Source: Dyadobacter sp. 676 (lineage in GTDB: Bacteria > Bacteroidota > Bacteroidia > Cytophagales > Spirosomataceae). From it: DNA of 64,000 nt. The DNA lies in contig NZ_CP159289.1 in the NCBI RefSeq assembly GCF_040448675.1, positions 2,046,001-2,110,000 on the forward strand, in the 5' to 3' direction. Below are positions 44,501 through 52,286 of this stretch, in pieces; position 1 is the stretch's first letter; every line of letters starts with the position of its first letter. Under the pieces are notes generated by a model. The model did not search any database, was not told the origin of the DNA, and saw only the letters and a program-made list of their open reading frames with translations. Position numbers and translations under genes: made by a program.

Positions 44501-45015
44501 CGGTCGATTCTACCAAATCGAGCACGTTAATCGCTAAAATTGCCCCCCTGCGCAAGCAAGGCAACACCGTTGCCGACTATCAGGATGCGTTGTTCGGCGG
44601 GAACGCCCAGGCGGGCCGTCGCTATTTCATGACCAGCTCCGCTGCCGAGTGTGTGCGTTGCCATTCGATCGGCGGGCAGGGCGGAGAAGTGGGACCGAAC
44701 CTTTCGAACATCGGCAATATCCTCACGCGCGAGCAAATTCTTCAGGCACTTATCGAGCCAAGCGCGCGCCTGTCACCCGGCTTCGGAATGGTGATGCTGA
44801 CATTAAAAGACGGCACTTCCGCAGCGGGCATTCTGGCGCAGGAAAACGAGCACGAGCTCGTATTGAAAACTTCGGAAGCGGAGCCATTGAAAATCGCCAC
44901 CTCGCGCATTGCGAAGCGGGAAAACGTACCGTCGAGCATGCCGCCGATGGGGAACATTATGTCGAAAAGAGAAATCCGCGATGTTGTGGAGTTCCTATCG
45001 ACATTGAAGAAGTAA
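41584..45015 (+). CDS. PVC-type heme-binding lipoprotein with beta-propeller, HEAT repeats and cytochrome c domain
   Basis: An 1143-residue lipoprotein with the signal ending in AATTVAVVSC (lipid Cys24). Residues about 60-500 form an NHL/PQQ-like propeller of the PVC-type dehydrogenase family (DGLKLDLWASDSLAPDPVAI, FSGHGMSNPIEGPDGKIYWN, TGIRFGPDGALYVADWINGW). About 500-960 are HEAT-like helical repeats. Near 1023 a cytochrome c motif CVRCH is followed by an axial Met candidate in SSMPPMGN, ending EIRDVVEFLSTLKK. It is probably periplasmic and electron-transferring, acting on an unknown sugar or alcohol (family knowledge, not shown here). A terminator follows. Confidence 0.85.
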   Translation: MISKKNLKTPLTLMAATTVAVVSCMKIAPMASGPVLKTNSTKMVVKEDPATGKARAKEIREKTVVKLADGLKLDLWASDSLAPDPVAIAMDDAGRVYLNRTNRQKNSEFDIRGHRNWITESIALQTVEDRRKFLHKTFAPEKSKENSWLKDLNGDGSHDWKDLAVEKDEVWRIEDTDNDGIADVSMRILDDFFDEVSDVAGGLLVRAKDIFVTIAPDVWRLRDTNGDGVLDEKTSISHGYGVHIGFSGHGMSNPIEGPDGKIYWNIGDIGANITTADGVKHEHPNSGIIARSNPDGSDFEVFAHGLRNTHEFVFDEYGNLISSDNDGDHPGESERLVHVVEGSDAGWRSNWQYGKYTDPKNNSYKVWMDEKLFKPRWDGQAAYIIPPIQNYHNGPTGMQYNPGTALGKEWKNKFFLVEFVGNPARSPIWSFGLKPKGASFVLDGEKNILTGILPTGIRFGPDGALYVADWINGWDTKNYGRVWKLDVTDEKNDLKAVRAETKRLMQLDYTKQSDDALLPLLSYEDMRIRQKAQFELASRGAKGAAVLNKAIEQKNNRFGRIHGIWGIGQLARQDKSYANVLMTLLKDSDEEIAVQAAKVLGDAKIAEAGPMLIPMLKSKNPRAQFFAAQALGRIRDKNAIQPLLDMIKANNDEDVYIRHAGVLALSRIGEVGPIVALADSPEKSLRIAGVLVLRRMRNEQIAVFLKDKDEYIVTEAARGINDDLSIPAALPALASVLNETRFTSEPLLRRSINAALRVGGEPQLDDLIAFTKRKDVNTEMRAEALATLGTWASPSVTDRVDGRYRGPIERDPAGVKAKIKPMVADLLQENEPEILIATAKMLTNLNVSDNNAALAQILNDSKDPKVRAAMLVALNDLKYTDMETVMKKGMSDSDADVRTAALSMVGSVNMSKEALADISNTIFEKGSVREQQQILKVLGSLPVAKTETIFTGLIGKMAENKLPQNLLLDLGEAVDSTKSSTLIAKIAPLRKQGNTVADYQDALFGGNAQAGRRYFMTSSAAECVRCHSIGGQGGEVGPNLSNIGNILTREQILQALIEPSARLSPGFGMVMLTLKDGTSAAGILAQENEHELVLKTSEAEPLKIATSRIAKRENVPSSMPPMGNIMSKREIRDVVEFLSTLKK

Positions 45016-45033
45016 CCGCAACACCTATAAAGG

Positions 45034-45064
45034 AACCCCGGGATTTAGATTCCGGGGTTTATTT
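45034..45064 (+). terminator. Intrinsic terminator
   Basis: AACCCCGG (45034-45041) pairs with CCGGGGTT (45052-45059) and is followed by a T-rich stretch. Confidence 0.8.
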
Positions 45065-45092
45065 TGATTAATGGATAATTTGCTCTTGTATA

Positions 45093-45121
45093 TTGTTATC
45101 ATCGCGATTTGAATATATTTG
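45093..45121 (+). promoter_or_regulatory. Promoter upstream of the membrane protein gene
   Basis: TATATTTG at 45114-45121 matches the -7 consensus; TTG at 45093-45095 lies 18 bases upstream. The next start codon is at 45251, giving a leader of about 120 bases. Confidence 0.45.
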
Positions 45122-45250
45122 AAAACCTTCTCTTCCCCACGCGTGACACATTTTCATGTCAAGTTGATAGTGATCTTCAATGACAAAATCGAAGCATTCA
45201 ACCAACGGCGGGCAGGCACGATTTTAATTTCATCAACACAAAAAATCTGA

Positions 45251-46282
45251 ATGGAACTCGACAAGAAAGAAGCCGAAATCGTAAACCGGGCGATTCAATC
45301 CTGGGAAGATGAGGCACGTATTTCCAGGGAACTGGCAACAGAACTTCGCGGCAGTTACAAAGTAAGAAACGCGAATGTGGACGCAATTGCCGTGTACGCA
45401 TTGATTTCCGCCGTTTCCTGCGGGTTATTGGCCTTTGGTGCGCTGGTACTGGATGAAAAATGGATCGAGTTGTTGCGCAAACGGTGGGGATTTTCGGAAA
45501 ACATCGTCGGCATCCTGTTCACATTTGTGGCAGCGTTATTCGTATATCTTGCCAAACGGCGGCTTGGTAAAACGCAGGGCGCGGGAATCAGCAACGAAGT
45601 TTACAATATCGCCATAATCCTGACGGTCGCGATTGCCATTACCTACTGGACGCGCGGGCTGCTCGACGGCCCCGGCAATTATGCATTACCACTGCTATTT
45701 GCATCCGTTGCCTACGGGGTTGTCGCGATATTCCTGCGGTCGACGTTGCTTTGGGTAACGGCCATTGTCGCGCTGGCCGGCTGGTGGGGCGCACAAACGC
45801 ATTACTGGTCGGGAGGCAGTTTTCGTTTCCTGGGGATGAACTACCCTCTCCGAATGACGGTATTCGGACTGGCTGTCTGGGTGTCGTCATGGGTGATAGG
45901 CCAGGTCCGTTCGCTGGCATTTTTGAATGATGTCACCTACACCGTCGGATTGTTTTTATTCCTGGTTGCTGGCTGGACGCTTTCGATTTTTGGTAACTAT
46001 GCCGATTACGAGGGTTGGAAAGCGCTTAAACAAAGCCATTTCTGGTTTTGGGCATTGAGCTTCACGCTCGTCCTCGCCGGAATGCTTTATTATGCATTTC
46101 AATACAGGCAGGAAACGCTTCGCGATCTTTGCCTGGTGTTCTTTTTGCTGAATATTTATACCCGCTATTTCGAATATTTCTGGGACCGGACCAATGCCGG
46201 GATTTTCTTTGCATTGCTGGCGTTGTCCTTCTGGTTTGTGGCCAAAAAAGCCGAGCAATGGCGCGGCAAAACGGCAGGATAA
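45251..46282 (+). CDS. Multi-pass membrane protein (DUF2157-like)
   Basis: A 343-residue protein with a cytosolic helical start (MELDKKEAEIVNRAIQSWEDEA) and about nine membrane helices, e.g. AVYALISAVSCGLLAFGALV, IVGILFTFVAALFVYLAK, YALPLLFASVAYGVVAIFL, VGLFLFLVAGWTLSIFGNY and GIFFALLALSFWFVAKKAEQ. The layout resembles DUF2157/DUF4401 membrane proteins. No transport or enzymatic motif is visible. The stop is 26 bases before a small cytosolic protein gene on the same strand, so the two may be co-transcribed. Confidence 0.75.
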   Translation: MELDKKEAEIVNRAIQSWEDEARISRELATELRGSYKVRNANVDAIAVYALISAVSCGLLAFGALVLDEKWIELLRKRWGFSENIVGILFTFVAALFVYLAKRRLGKTQGAGISNEVYNIAIILTVAIAITYWTRGLLDGPGNYALPLLFASVAYGVVAIFLRSTLLWVTAIVALAGWWGAQTHYWSGGSFRFLGMNYPLRMTVFGLAVWVSSWVIGQVRSLAFLNDVTYTVGLFLFLVAGWTLSIFGNYADYEGWKALKQSHFWFWALSFTLVLAGMLYYAFQYRQETLRDLCLVFFLLNIYTRYFEYFWDRTNAGIFFALLALSFWFVAKKAEQWRGKTAG

Positions 46283-46308
46283 CCTATCTTTCAGTTGAAA
46301 CAAATACC

Positions 46309-46653
46309 ATGAGCAATATCAGACCCATCCGCGGCGAAGAACTCGACCTGATCCATTTTCTCCTCGAAAAACTAAACCTCGACCCCATCGATTACCCGGT
46401 CAATGAAATGGTGGACGAATACGAGGGTGGCAAAATGGGCAGCATCAGTCTCGGCGGTGATGTGAACGGTTATGCCGGCGACCTCATCCAGGCCGAGTAT
46501 CTGGATATCGACGATACGCCGGTCGTTATCACATTAACGCAGGATACCAGTGGCCGGTTACTCGACCTCGATTTCTGGAAGGTCGATTTTTCCAAACTGC
46601 TGGAATACCCCACGCCCGATAAGCTGGTATTCGGAAAAGCTGCGGGAGAATAA
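46309..46653 (+). CDS. Conserved hypothetical protein (114 aa)
   Basis: A small acidic protein starting MSNIRPIRGEELDLIHFLLEK; the upstream frame belongs to the previous gene in another phase. Segments MGSISLGGDVNGYAGDLIQA, EYLDIDDTPVVITLTQDTSG and LLDLDFWKVDFSKLLEYPTP give an alpha-beta fold. No signal peptide. It is reminiscent of small DUF6984-type proteins, which have no known role, but I am not sure of the family. It ends 4 bases before the end of the convergent MFS gene. Confidence 0.65.
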   Translation: MSNIRPIRGEELDLIHFLLEKLNLDPIDYPVNEMVDEYEGGKMGSISLGGDVNGYAGDLIQAEYLDIDDTPVVITLTQDTSGRLLDLDFWKVDFSKLLEYPTPDKLVFGKAAGE

Positions 46654-46657
46654 GCTA

Positions 46658-47899
46658 TTAGTCTTCTTCGTAATCCAGCTCCTTGCCGTAGGTTTCCTCC
46701 ATTCGCCAGAGCGAAAGCAATGCCAGCGAAAAGCAAAGTGCCGCCACAATGGCCCCCGAGTGCAATACACCGGAACCCTTTTTCAGGAACTGGAACAATG
46801 GCAGCGTAAGCAGCACGGTAGCCCGTACATTGTTGGCAACAGAGGTCGTAACCGTAGCGCGGAGGTTGGTGCCGAATTGCTCGGCCGTAGTGGTCAGGAA
46901 CATGGCAATGTAACCAATCGAAAAGCCGAGCCAAACGTAGCAGATATACAATGTACCGGCGTTGTCGATACCGCCCGAAAGCAGCCAGACGACACCGGCG
47001 AGCGTCATGAGCATCATTAACAAAATGGCTTTTTTGCGCGAGCGCAGCCATTGGCTCAGCACTCCGCTGAAAAAGTCGCCTGTGACCACGCCTATGTAGG
47101 TGTATAACACGCAGGTACCCGCCTGAACCTCCTCCGCAATGCCCAGCGCTTTGGCAAACTCATTGCCGAATGTCGAGTAAATGCCGATGATCATGTATGT
47201 CGGCAGCCCGATTCCCATGCACCGCATATAGCGTACAAACCGCGACCAGCTCGTGAAAATCGTCCACCACGGTACAGGTTTTGAGCCGCGCTTTTCGAGG
47301 CTTTTATTAAAAACAATGGATTCGAGCACATTTACACGGAGGATTAGCAGGATCAGGCCCATTCCGCCGCCGATGAAATAGGCCATTCGCCAGTCGGTGA
47401 GCTTCACGGCGAAGAACGCCGCAATGGCCCCGGCGAGGCCCACGCTTGCCACTACGGACGCTCCGTAACCGCGCAATTCCCTGGGAAGGATTTCGGCGAT
47501 CAGCGTAATGCCTGCACCCAGCTCGCCCGCCAGCCCGAAACCCGCGATAAATCTCAGAACTGAATATATTTCAATATTTTGGGTAAAACCGCAAGCGATA
47601 TTCGCGAGGGAATAGGTTAATATCGAACCGAAAAGCACCGACCGGCGGCCGAGTTTATCCCCTAAAATCCCCCATAAAAAACCGCCGATCAGCAACCCTG
47701 CCTGCTGCCAGTTATAAATATTCGCACCGATCTGCGAAATTTCCTCTTCCGAAAGTCCGAGGTCTTTCAAGCTCGGCACGCGCACGATATTGAATAGCAG
47801 CAGGTCGTACACATCCACGAAATATCCGAGGGATGCTACGATGACGGGCAAAGTGAGGACGGCACTGAGTTTGGGTTGGACAGGAGTGACGGCGGTCAT
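46658..47899 (-). CDS. MFS transporter (metabolite:H+ symporter type)
   Basis: A 413-residue, 12-helix major facilitator. It begins MTAVTPVQPKLSAVLTLPV; the first helices show GYFVDVYDLLLFNIVRVPSL. The typical loop motif between helices 2 and 3 is GILGDKLGRRSVLFGSI, with a second copy-like segment GDFFSGVLSQWLRSRKKAIL in the second half. The conserved RFIAGFGLAGELGAGITLIAEILP is typical of sugar/organic-acid:H+ symporters. Substrate is unknown. It is followed on the same strand, 14 bases upstream, by arfB, from which it is probably independent in function. Confidence 0.88.
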   Translation of the reverse strand: MTAVTPVQPKLSAVLTLPVIVASLGYFVDVYDLLLFNIVRVPSLKDLGLSEEEISQIGANIYNWQQAGLLIGGFLWGILGDKLGRRSVLFGSILTYSLANIACGFTQNIEIYSVLRFIAGFGLAGELGAGITLIAEILPRELRGYGASVVASVGLAGAIAAFFAVKLTDWRMAYFIGGGMGLILLILRVNVLESIVFNKSLEKRGSKPVPWWTIFTSWSRFVRYMRCMGIGLPTYMIIGIYSTFGNEFAKALGIAEEVQAGTCVLYTYIGVVTGDFFSGVLSQWLRSRKKAILLMMLMTLAGVVWLLSGGIDNAGTLYICYVWLGFSIGYIAMFLTTTAEQFGTNLRATVTTSVANNVRATVLLTLPLFQFLKKGSGVLHSGAIVAALCFSLALLSLWRMEETYGKELDYEED

Positions 47900-47913
47900 A
47901 AAAGTGTTTTCGT

Positions 47914-48321
47914 TTATTCTTCAAAAGGCTTGCGGCGCATTGATTTAACGGCGGCCGTGCGCTGCTTAGCCTTCAATCTTTCGAGCTTGGAAGCCAATGT
48001 CGGCTTGGTCGCTTTCCGGTCCTTTTCAACGGTAAGCGCCTGACGGATAAGCCTATCGAATTTCTCGACGACCTTCTCCTTGTTGGCTAGCTGCGAGCGC
48101 TCGGTCTGGTGGTATAATACGAGCACTTTACCGTTCGTTAATCGGTTGGATAATTTTTCGGTTAGCTTTTGCTTGTCCTCGCCGGTCAGGAATTGCGAAT
48201 TCGGAATATCAAAACGCAGTTCTACCTTTGTTTCGACCTTATTCACATTTTGCCCTCCGCTACCACCGCTCCGGGCCGTCTGGAAAACCAGTTCGGAGTG
48301 CAGGATTTCAGGATCGATCAT
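47914..48321 (-). CDS. arfB: Alternative ribosome-rescue factor, peptidyl-tRNA hydrolase
   Basis: A 135-residue release-factor-like protein that frees stalled ribosomes by hydrolysing peptidyl-tRNA. The catalytic loop is ARSGGSGGQNVNKVETKVELRFD with the GGQ tripeptide. The C-terminal tail is basic (KATKPTLASKLERLKAKQRTAAVKSMRRK), as needed to enter the empty mRNA channel. It lacks the codon-recognition domain of full release factors, so its small size is normal. It is upstream of the MFS gene on the minus strand. Confidence 0.92.
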   Translation of the reverse strand: MIDPEILHSELVFQTARSGGSGGQNVNKVETKVELRFDIPNSQFLTGEDKQKLTEKLSNRLTNGKVLVLYHQTERSQLANKEKVVEKFDRLIRQALTVEKDRKATKPTLASKLERLKAKQRTAAVKSMRRKPFEE

Positions 48322-48336
48322 TCTCTTAAAGTTTTG

Positions 48337-48350
48337 TTAACACGTGTTAA
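48337..48350. promoter_or_regulatory. 14-bp perfect palindrome TTAACACGTGTTAA
   Basis: A perfect palindrome with CACGTG core in the divergent region between arfB (starts 48321) and the DUF6600-like gene (starts 48439). Its form is like a LacI-family or similar operator. It is 15 bases before the arfB start. Confidence 0.45.
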
Positions 48351-48438
48351 TGTCCGGCGAGACCATTAAACCAGCATCTAAAAGTAACGTCCAAGAACCG
48401 ATTTTTAACAACAGGAAAACAATTTAACATATCAAGCC

Positions 48439-49689
48439 ATGGACACCATGCGTACACTAAGGATATTCGGCCTGTTTATTTTAATGCTGGGAGGTGTTTC
48501 GGTTTCAAACAAAACCCAGGCACAGCCCGGTTTCAGGATCACATTTGAGACTTTTTACGACGAGCTCGCCCCCTACGGCCGATGGATGCGCAATCCACAG
48601 TACGGTTCGGTATGGATCCCCGACGTTCCCCGCGGCTTCCAGCCCTATTCTACCGCCGGCTACTGGGAGGTGACCGAATATGGCAATACCTGGGTTTCGG
48701 AATATGAATGGGGATGGGCACCGTTCCACTATGGCCGCTGGTCGTACGATGACTATTACGGCTGGTTCTGGGTGCCAGATTACGAATGGGGCCCTGCCTG
48801 GGTTAACTGGCGTTCCGGTGGCGGCTATTACGGCTGGGCACCGCTCGGCCCCGGCGTTAGCATCAACGTATCGATCAACATTCCGTCCTTCTGGTGGGTG
48901 TTCGTACCGCAACGCTACATTACCAGCCCACGTTGGCATTCGTACTGCGTTCCCCCACGACGCGTGTCGCACTACTACAACAACACGGTTGTGATCAATA
49001 ATTATTACCGTAGCAACAACCGTACATATATATATGGTCCGCGCCGCGACGAAATCGAACGCGTAACCCGCAGAAGCGTACCCGTACGCACCATCGACGC
49101 CAGCCCAAGAGGCCGTGGACGGGTGATCATCGCCGACCGCGGAAACGACCGCTACGATTATGGTGTCCGGAACGACCGCGGCGGTCGTGTAATCGATGCC
49201 AATCCCCGTATCGACAGAAGCAACCGCAACGACGACAACCGCGTCGAACCGGGTGACAATTCAAGACGTGGTTCGCGAAACCCATTCGAAGACCGTGGCA
49301 ATAGCCGTTCGGAACGCAACCGCGAAACGGCGCCTATCGAAAACCGTAATGACCGTTTTGAAGCGCCCAATCCCGGCCGGAACGACCGTTACGAGGCCCC
49401 TAACCGCTCGGAACGCAGCCGTGGCGACTTCCCTGGCAACAGTCCTGAACGGATAAACCGGTCGGAACGGATGGAAAGGCCGAACGTGGAACGCCCCGAA
49501 CGTATGGAGCGAAGCAACCGTTCATTTGAGCCTGCGCCCCGCACGGAACGCCAGGAACGAAGCGCTCCCGAGCCGCGCGGTAACGACCGTGGCAACCGGG
49601 GAGGCGATAATGGCGGGGGCCGTGGCGGCGATAACGGTAACCGCGGAGGCGGTGGTTCCAGCGAACGCAGCGGCCGAGGACCAAGATAA
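48439..49689 (+). CDS. DUF6600-like secreted protein with Arg/Asn-rich disordered tail
   Basis: A 416-residue exported protein with a signal peptide ending near TQAQ. The N-terminal half is rich in Tyr/Trp/Gly (YDELAPYGRWMRNPQYGSVW, WAPFHYGRWSYDDYYGWFWV, DYEWGPAWVNWRSGGGYYGW), the repeat-like pattern of DUF6600. From about residue 200 the protein becomes low-complexity: many NDR, RNDR and SER(S/M/N) steps, e.g. NRNDRFEAPNPGRNDRYEAP, and a final Gly/Arg/Asn-rich stretch. The tail has a very high pI. Function is unknown; surface or matrix binding by the basic tail is an inference. A strong terminator follows. Confidence 0.8.
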   Translation: MDTMRTLRIFGLFILMLGGVSVSNKTQAQPGFRITFETFYDELAPYGRWMRNPQYGSVWIPDVPRGFQPYSTAGYWEVTEYGNTWVSEYEWGWAPFHYGRWSYDDYYGWFWVPDYEWGPAWVNWRSGGGYYGWAPLGPGVSINVSINIPSFWWVFVPQRYITSPRWHSYCVPPRRVSHYYNNTVVINNYYRSNNRTYIYGPRRDEIERVTRRSVPVRTIDASPRGRGRVIIADRGNDRYDYGVRNDRGGRVIDANPRIDRSNRNDDNRVEPGDNSRRGSRNPFEDRGNSRSERNRETAPIENRNDRFEAPNPGRNDRYEAPNRSERSRGDFPGNSPERINRSERMERPNVERPERMERSNRSFEPAPRTERQERSAPEPRGNDRGNRGGDNGGGRGGDNGNRGGGGSSERSGRGPR

Positions 49690-49706
49690 TTTTCAACCCT
49701 TAACAC

Positions 49707-49753
49707 AAAAACAACCCGGCGGGATAGTAGTATTCTCCGCCGGGTTGTTTTTG
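49707..49753 (+). terminator. Intrinsic terminator
   Basis: AAAAACAACCCGGCGG and CCGCCGGGTTGTTTTT form a 16-bp stem around an AT-rich loop; A and T runs at both sides make it able to act for either strand. Confidence 0.9.
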
Positions 49754-49830
49754 TTTATCAATACTTTCGATTTACGCTTTGAAAACAGATAAAAATGTTA
49801 TTTTTAGCTTGCCCAAACCCACGGTATTGA

Positions 49831-50850
49831 ATGGAAATACAATTCGACATTGAGTTCAAGGAAAGTGCACCCAAGTACATGCAGATCATCAAATCGCTGT
49901 TACAGGCGATTAGCAAAGGGAAACTGAAACGAGGCGATAAAATACCTTCTATTAACCAGTTGAGTGAAGAATACCTGCTTTCCCGTGACACTGTTGAAAA
50001 GGCTTACAAGCACCTTATCAAGGACGGCGTGCTGATCTCCGTGCGCGGAAAAGGTTATTTCATCAACCGTGTAGACATTGAAACTTCGCTCCGTATTCTG
50101 CTGGTTTTCAATAAAATAAGTAATTATAAAAAGCAGGTTTACAATGCATTTGTAGAGAATATCGGCCGTAATGTGAGTGTCGACCTGCATATTCACCATT
50201 CCAATACCAATATCTTCAAAAATCTGATCAAGAACAGCCTGGGCGAATACGACTACTATGTGATCATGCCGCATTTCTACGAAAAAACGGAAGAGGCCAT
50301 TGAAACGCTGAAAATGATCCCGCCCGAGAAACTGATATTGCTCGATAAGGACATCGAATTCAACAGCAAAAAGCATTCGTCGGTCTACCAGAACTTCGAG
50401 AAGGACATTGTATATGCCCTCAATGAGGCTGTTGACCTGTTAAAAGTTTACAAGAAGCTGATTCTCATATTCCCGACCATGATCCGCTATCCGAAGGAAA
50501 TCATCAAGGGCTTCCGGATTTTCTGCATTCAGCACGAGTTCGAGCACGAGATCATGTACGATTTTCATGAAAACGGCGTGGCCGTGAAGGATACCGCTTA
50601 CGTCGTTATCGAAGAAAACGACCTGGTGAATCTGATCAAGAAATGCAAGGAGCAGCAACTAGCCGTCGGAAAAGATGTCGGCATTATCTCCTACAACGAA
50701 ACGCCGCTGAAAGAAATCCTGCTCGACGGCATTACCACCATTTCCACCGATCACGAGCAGATGGGAAAAACGGCAGCGGAAATCATTAAGGAAGGGAAAA
50801 GGGCGCTCGTCAAAAATCCGTTTACGTTGATCCGGCGGAAATCGCTTTGA
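49831..50850 (+). CDS. GntR-type transcriptional regulator with LacI-like sensor domain
   Basis: A 339-residue regulator. The N-terminal winged helix (about 8-75) shows SAPKYMQIIKSLLQAISKGKLKRGDKIPSINQLSEEYLLSRDTVEKAY in the GntR pattern, with RGKGYFI as the wing. The rest is a periplasmic-binding-protein-like sensor (VYNAFVENIGRNVSVDLHIH, VVIEENDLVNLIKKCKEQQL, GIISYNETPLKEILLDGITT), as in LacI proteins. Its position next to the rhamnose isomerase and aldolase genes makes it the likely rhamnose regulator. It is convergent with those genes, so control would be through sites near 54411. Confidence 0.85.
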   Translation: MEIQFDIEFKESAPKYMQIIKSLLQAISKGKLKRGDKIPSINQLSEEYLLSRDTVEKAYKHLIKDGVLISVRGKGYFINRVDIETSLRILLVFNKISNYKKQVYNAFVENIGRNVSVDLHIHHSNTNIFKNLIKNSLGEYDYYVIMPHFYEKTEEAIETLKMIPPEKLILLDKDIEFNSKKHSSVYQNFEKDIVYALNEAVDLLKVYKKLILIFPTMIRYPKEIIKGFRIFCIQHEFEHEIMYDFHENGVAVKDTAYVVIEENDLVNLIKKCKEQQLAVGKDVGIISYNETPLKEILLDGITTISTDHEQMGKTAAEIIKEGKRALVKNPFTLIRRKSL

Positions 50851-50860
50851 TTTGATACAT

Positions 50861-50933
50861 GTCAGTCTGAGCGAAGTCGAAGACAGTCCGTACGGCAACA
50901 TCGCACATTCGCTTCGACTCCGCTCAGCGTGAC
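50861..50933. repeat. Interspersed palindromic repeat (GAGCGAAGTCGAAG type)
   Basis: GTCAGTCTGAGCGAAGTCGAAG (50861-50882) faces CTTCGACTCCGCTCAGCGTGAC (50912-50933), an imperfect inverted repeat of about 22 bp. Sequences of this kind occur many times in Bacteroidota and other genomes as small mobile or REP-like elements. It sits between the convergent regulator and isomerase genes and may also stop transcription. Confidence 0.7.
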
Positions 50934-50938
50934 AGTGC

Positions 50939-52222
50939 TTAAAGCCCTGTCGCTACGGTCAGCTTACCACGTTCGTTAAGCAATTCATTACGAACGCCCA
51001 AATGACGGTACAGACCGATCGGGTCGAGCGAGCCGCCGTTCAGGCGCATGGCCTCGCGTACCAGCGGGCGTACGTCTGTACGGAAGGCGTTTTGAAGGAT
51101 TTGCTGGGCCAGTACCACGTCGTTTTCACTGCGGGCCTCTTCCAGTTTCTTTCGGTCGACGAGCAGTGCCTGCGCATAAGCCAGCAATATCGCTTCTACC
51201 GATTGGAGCAAATCTTCCAACGGGTCTTTCACATTGTGGCTCGCGTCGATCATCCAGGCGTAAGTATCGCTCGCCCGACGGGCGCGCTGCATTCCTTCAA
51301 CCAGTTCCACGAAGATCAGGAACAGCTGGTAGGGGCGAATGGCGCCTACGGTGAGGTCGTCGTCGCCATATTTGGAGTCGTTGAAATGGAAACCCGCCAG
51401 GCGGCCTTCCATCATCAGTGTCGCCACAATTTGTTCGATATTCGCATTCGGTAAATGATGGCCCAAATCCACCAGCACATCCGCTTTTGGCCCTAGCTTC
51501 TGGCAAAACAGCAACGAACTGCCCCAGTCCTGGATCACGGTCGAATAGAAATTAGGTTCGTAGGCTTTGTATTCGACATAAACTTTCCAGTCGTCCGGCA
51601 ATGCGGCGTAAATTTCCTGCAACGATTCAAGCGTATTCTGGAATGCCTTCACAAAATTCGACTGGCCGGGGAAGCAGGAGCCGTCCGAAAGCCAGATCGA
51701 CAGCGCTTTTGAGCCGAGGTTCACACCGTGTTTGATCACTTCGATATTATGCTCCACCGCCTGCTTGCGCACTTTCGCGTCCACATGCGACAATGATCCG
51801 AATTTATACGAAAGCTCCTGATCCTTCTGGTCCTGAAATGTATTGGAGTTAACCGCATCGAATTTCAGGCCCAGCGACGTCGCCAGATCGATGATCGGCT
51901 GCGCTTCGCCGGGAATATCCCAGGGAATATGCAGGGAGATCGAGCCGCTTGAACGGTTTAACGCATGCAGCAAACCTACGTCCTCGATTTTTTCTTCCAG
52001 CGAGCGGGGCTCTCCTACCCCCGAGAAACGTCCGAAACGCGTTCCGCCGGTACCTAATGCCCAACTTGGGATCGCCACCTGAAATGCTTCGAGCGCCCTT
52101 ACGATTTCCTTGGCATTGATCCCCTGCTCGCCCAGCTGCTCTTGCAGGAAAATGAACTGATTATTATGCCGCGAAAACAGGCTGTCGTTATGCTGGTCTA
52201 TCTGATATTGTTCAATTTTCAT
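50939..52222 (-). CDS. rhaI: L-rhamnose isomerase / sugar isomerase
   Basis: A 427-residue TIM-barrel isomerase that converts L-rhamnose to L-rhamnulose. The pattern IPSWALGTGGTRFGRFSGVG opens the barrel. Metal-site residues are visible as KVYVEYKAYEPNF, VLVDLGHHLPN and GFHFNDSKYGDDD. The end NELLNERGKLTVATGL is intact. This is the RhaI type rather than the enterobacterial RhaA. The aldolase/dehydrogenase gene is 64 bases upstream on the same strand, with a terminator hairpin between them, so the isomerase may be weakly expressed from read-through or have its own start site. Confidence 0.9.
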   Translation of the reverse strand: MKIEQYQIDQHNDSLFSRHNNQFIFLQEQLGEQGINAKEIVRALEAFQVAIPSWALGTGGTRFGRFSGVGEPRSLEEKIEDVGLLHALNRSSGSISLHIPWDIPGEAQPIIDLATSLGLKFDAVNSNTFQDQKDQELSYKFGSLSHVDAKVRKQAVEHNIEVIKHGVNLGSKALSIWLSDGSCFPGQSNFVKAFQNTLESLQEIYAALPDDWKVYVEYKAYEPNFYSTVIQDWGSSLLFCQKLGPKADVLVDLGHHLPNANIEQIVATLMMEGRLAGFHFNDSKYGDDDLTVGAIRPYQLFLIFVELVEGMQRARRASDTYAWMIDASHNVKDPLEDLLQSVEAILLAYAQALLVDRKKLEEARSENDVVLAQQILQNAFRTDVRPLVREAMRLNGGSLDPIGLYRHLGVRNELLNERGKLTVATGL

Positions 52223-52233
52223 CTGGATAGTAC

Positions 52234-52273
52234 GGAAAAAAGCATTGCCGGGTTTCGGGGCCCGGCAATGCTT
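52234..52273 (-). terminator. Intrinsic terminator between rhamnulose aldolase and isomerase genes
   Basis: On the minus strand a 13-bp perfect stem (52261-52273 with 52240-52252) is followed by seven T. It lies after the aldolase stop (52287) and 12 bases before the isomerase start (52222). Confidence 0.8.
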
Positions 52274-52286
52274 GTGATTGGATTGA

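Noticed and set aside
50861..50933. Attachment site or end of a mobile element
   Set aside because: Only a single short palindromic unit without transposase or target duplication; treated as interspersed repeat.
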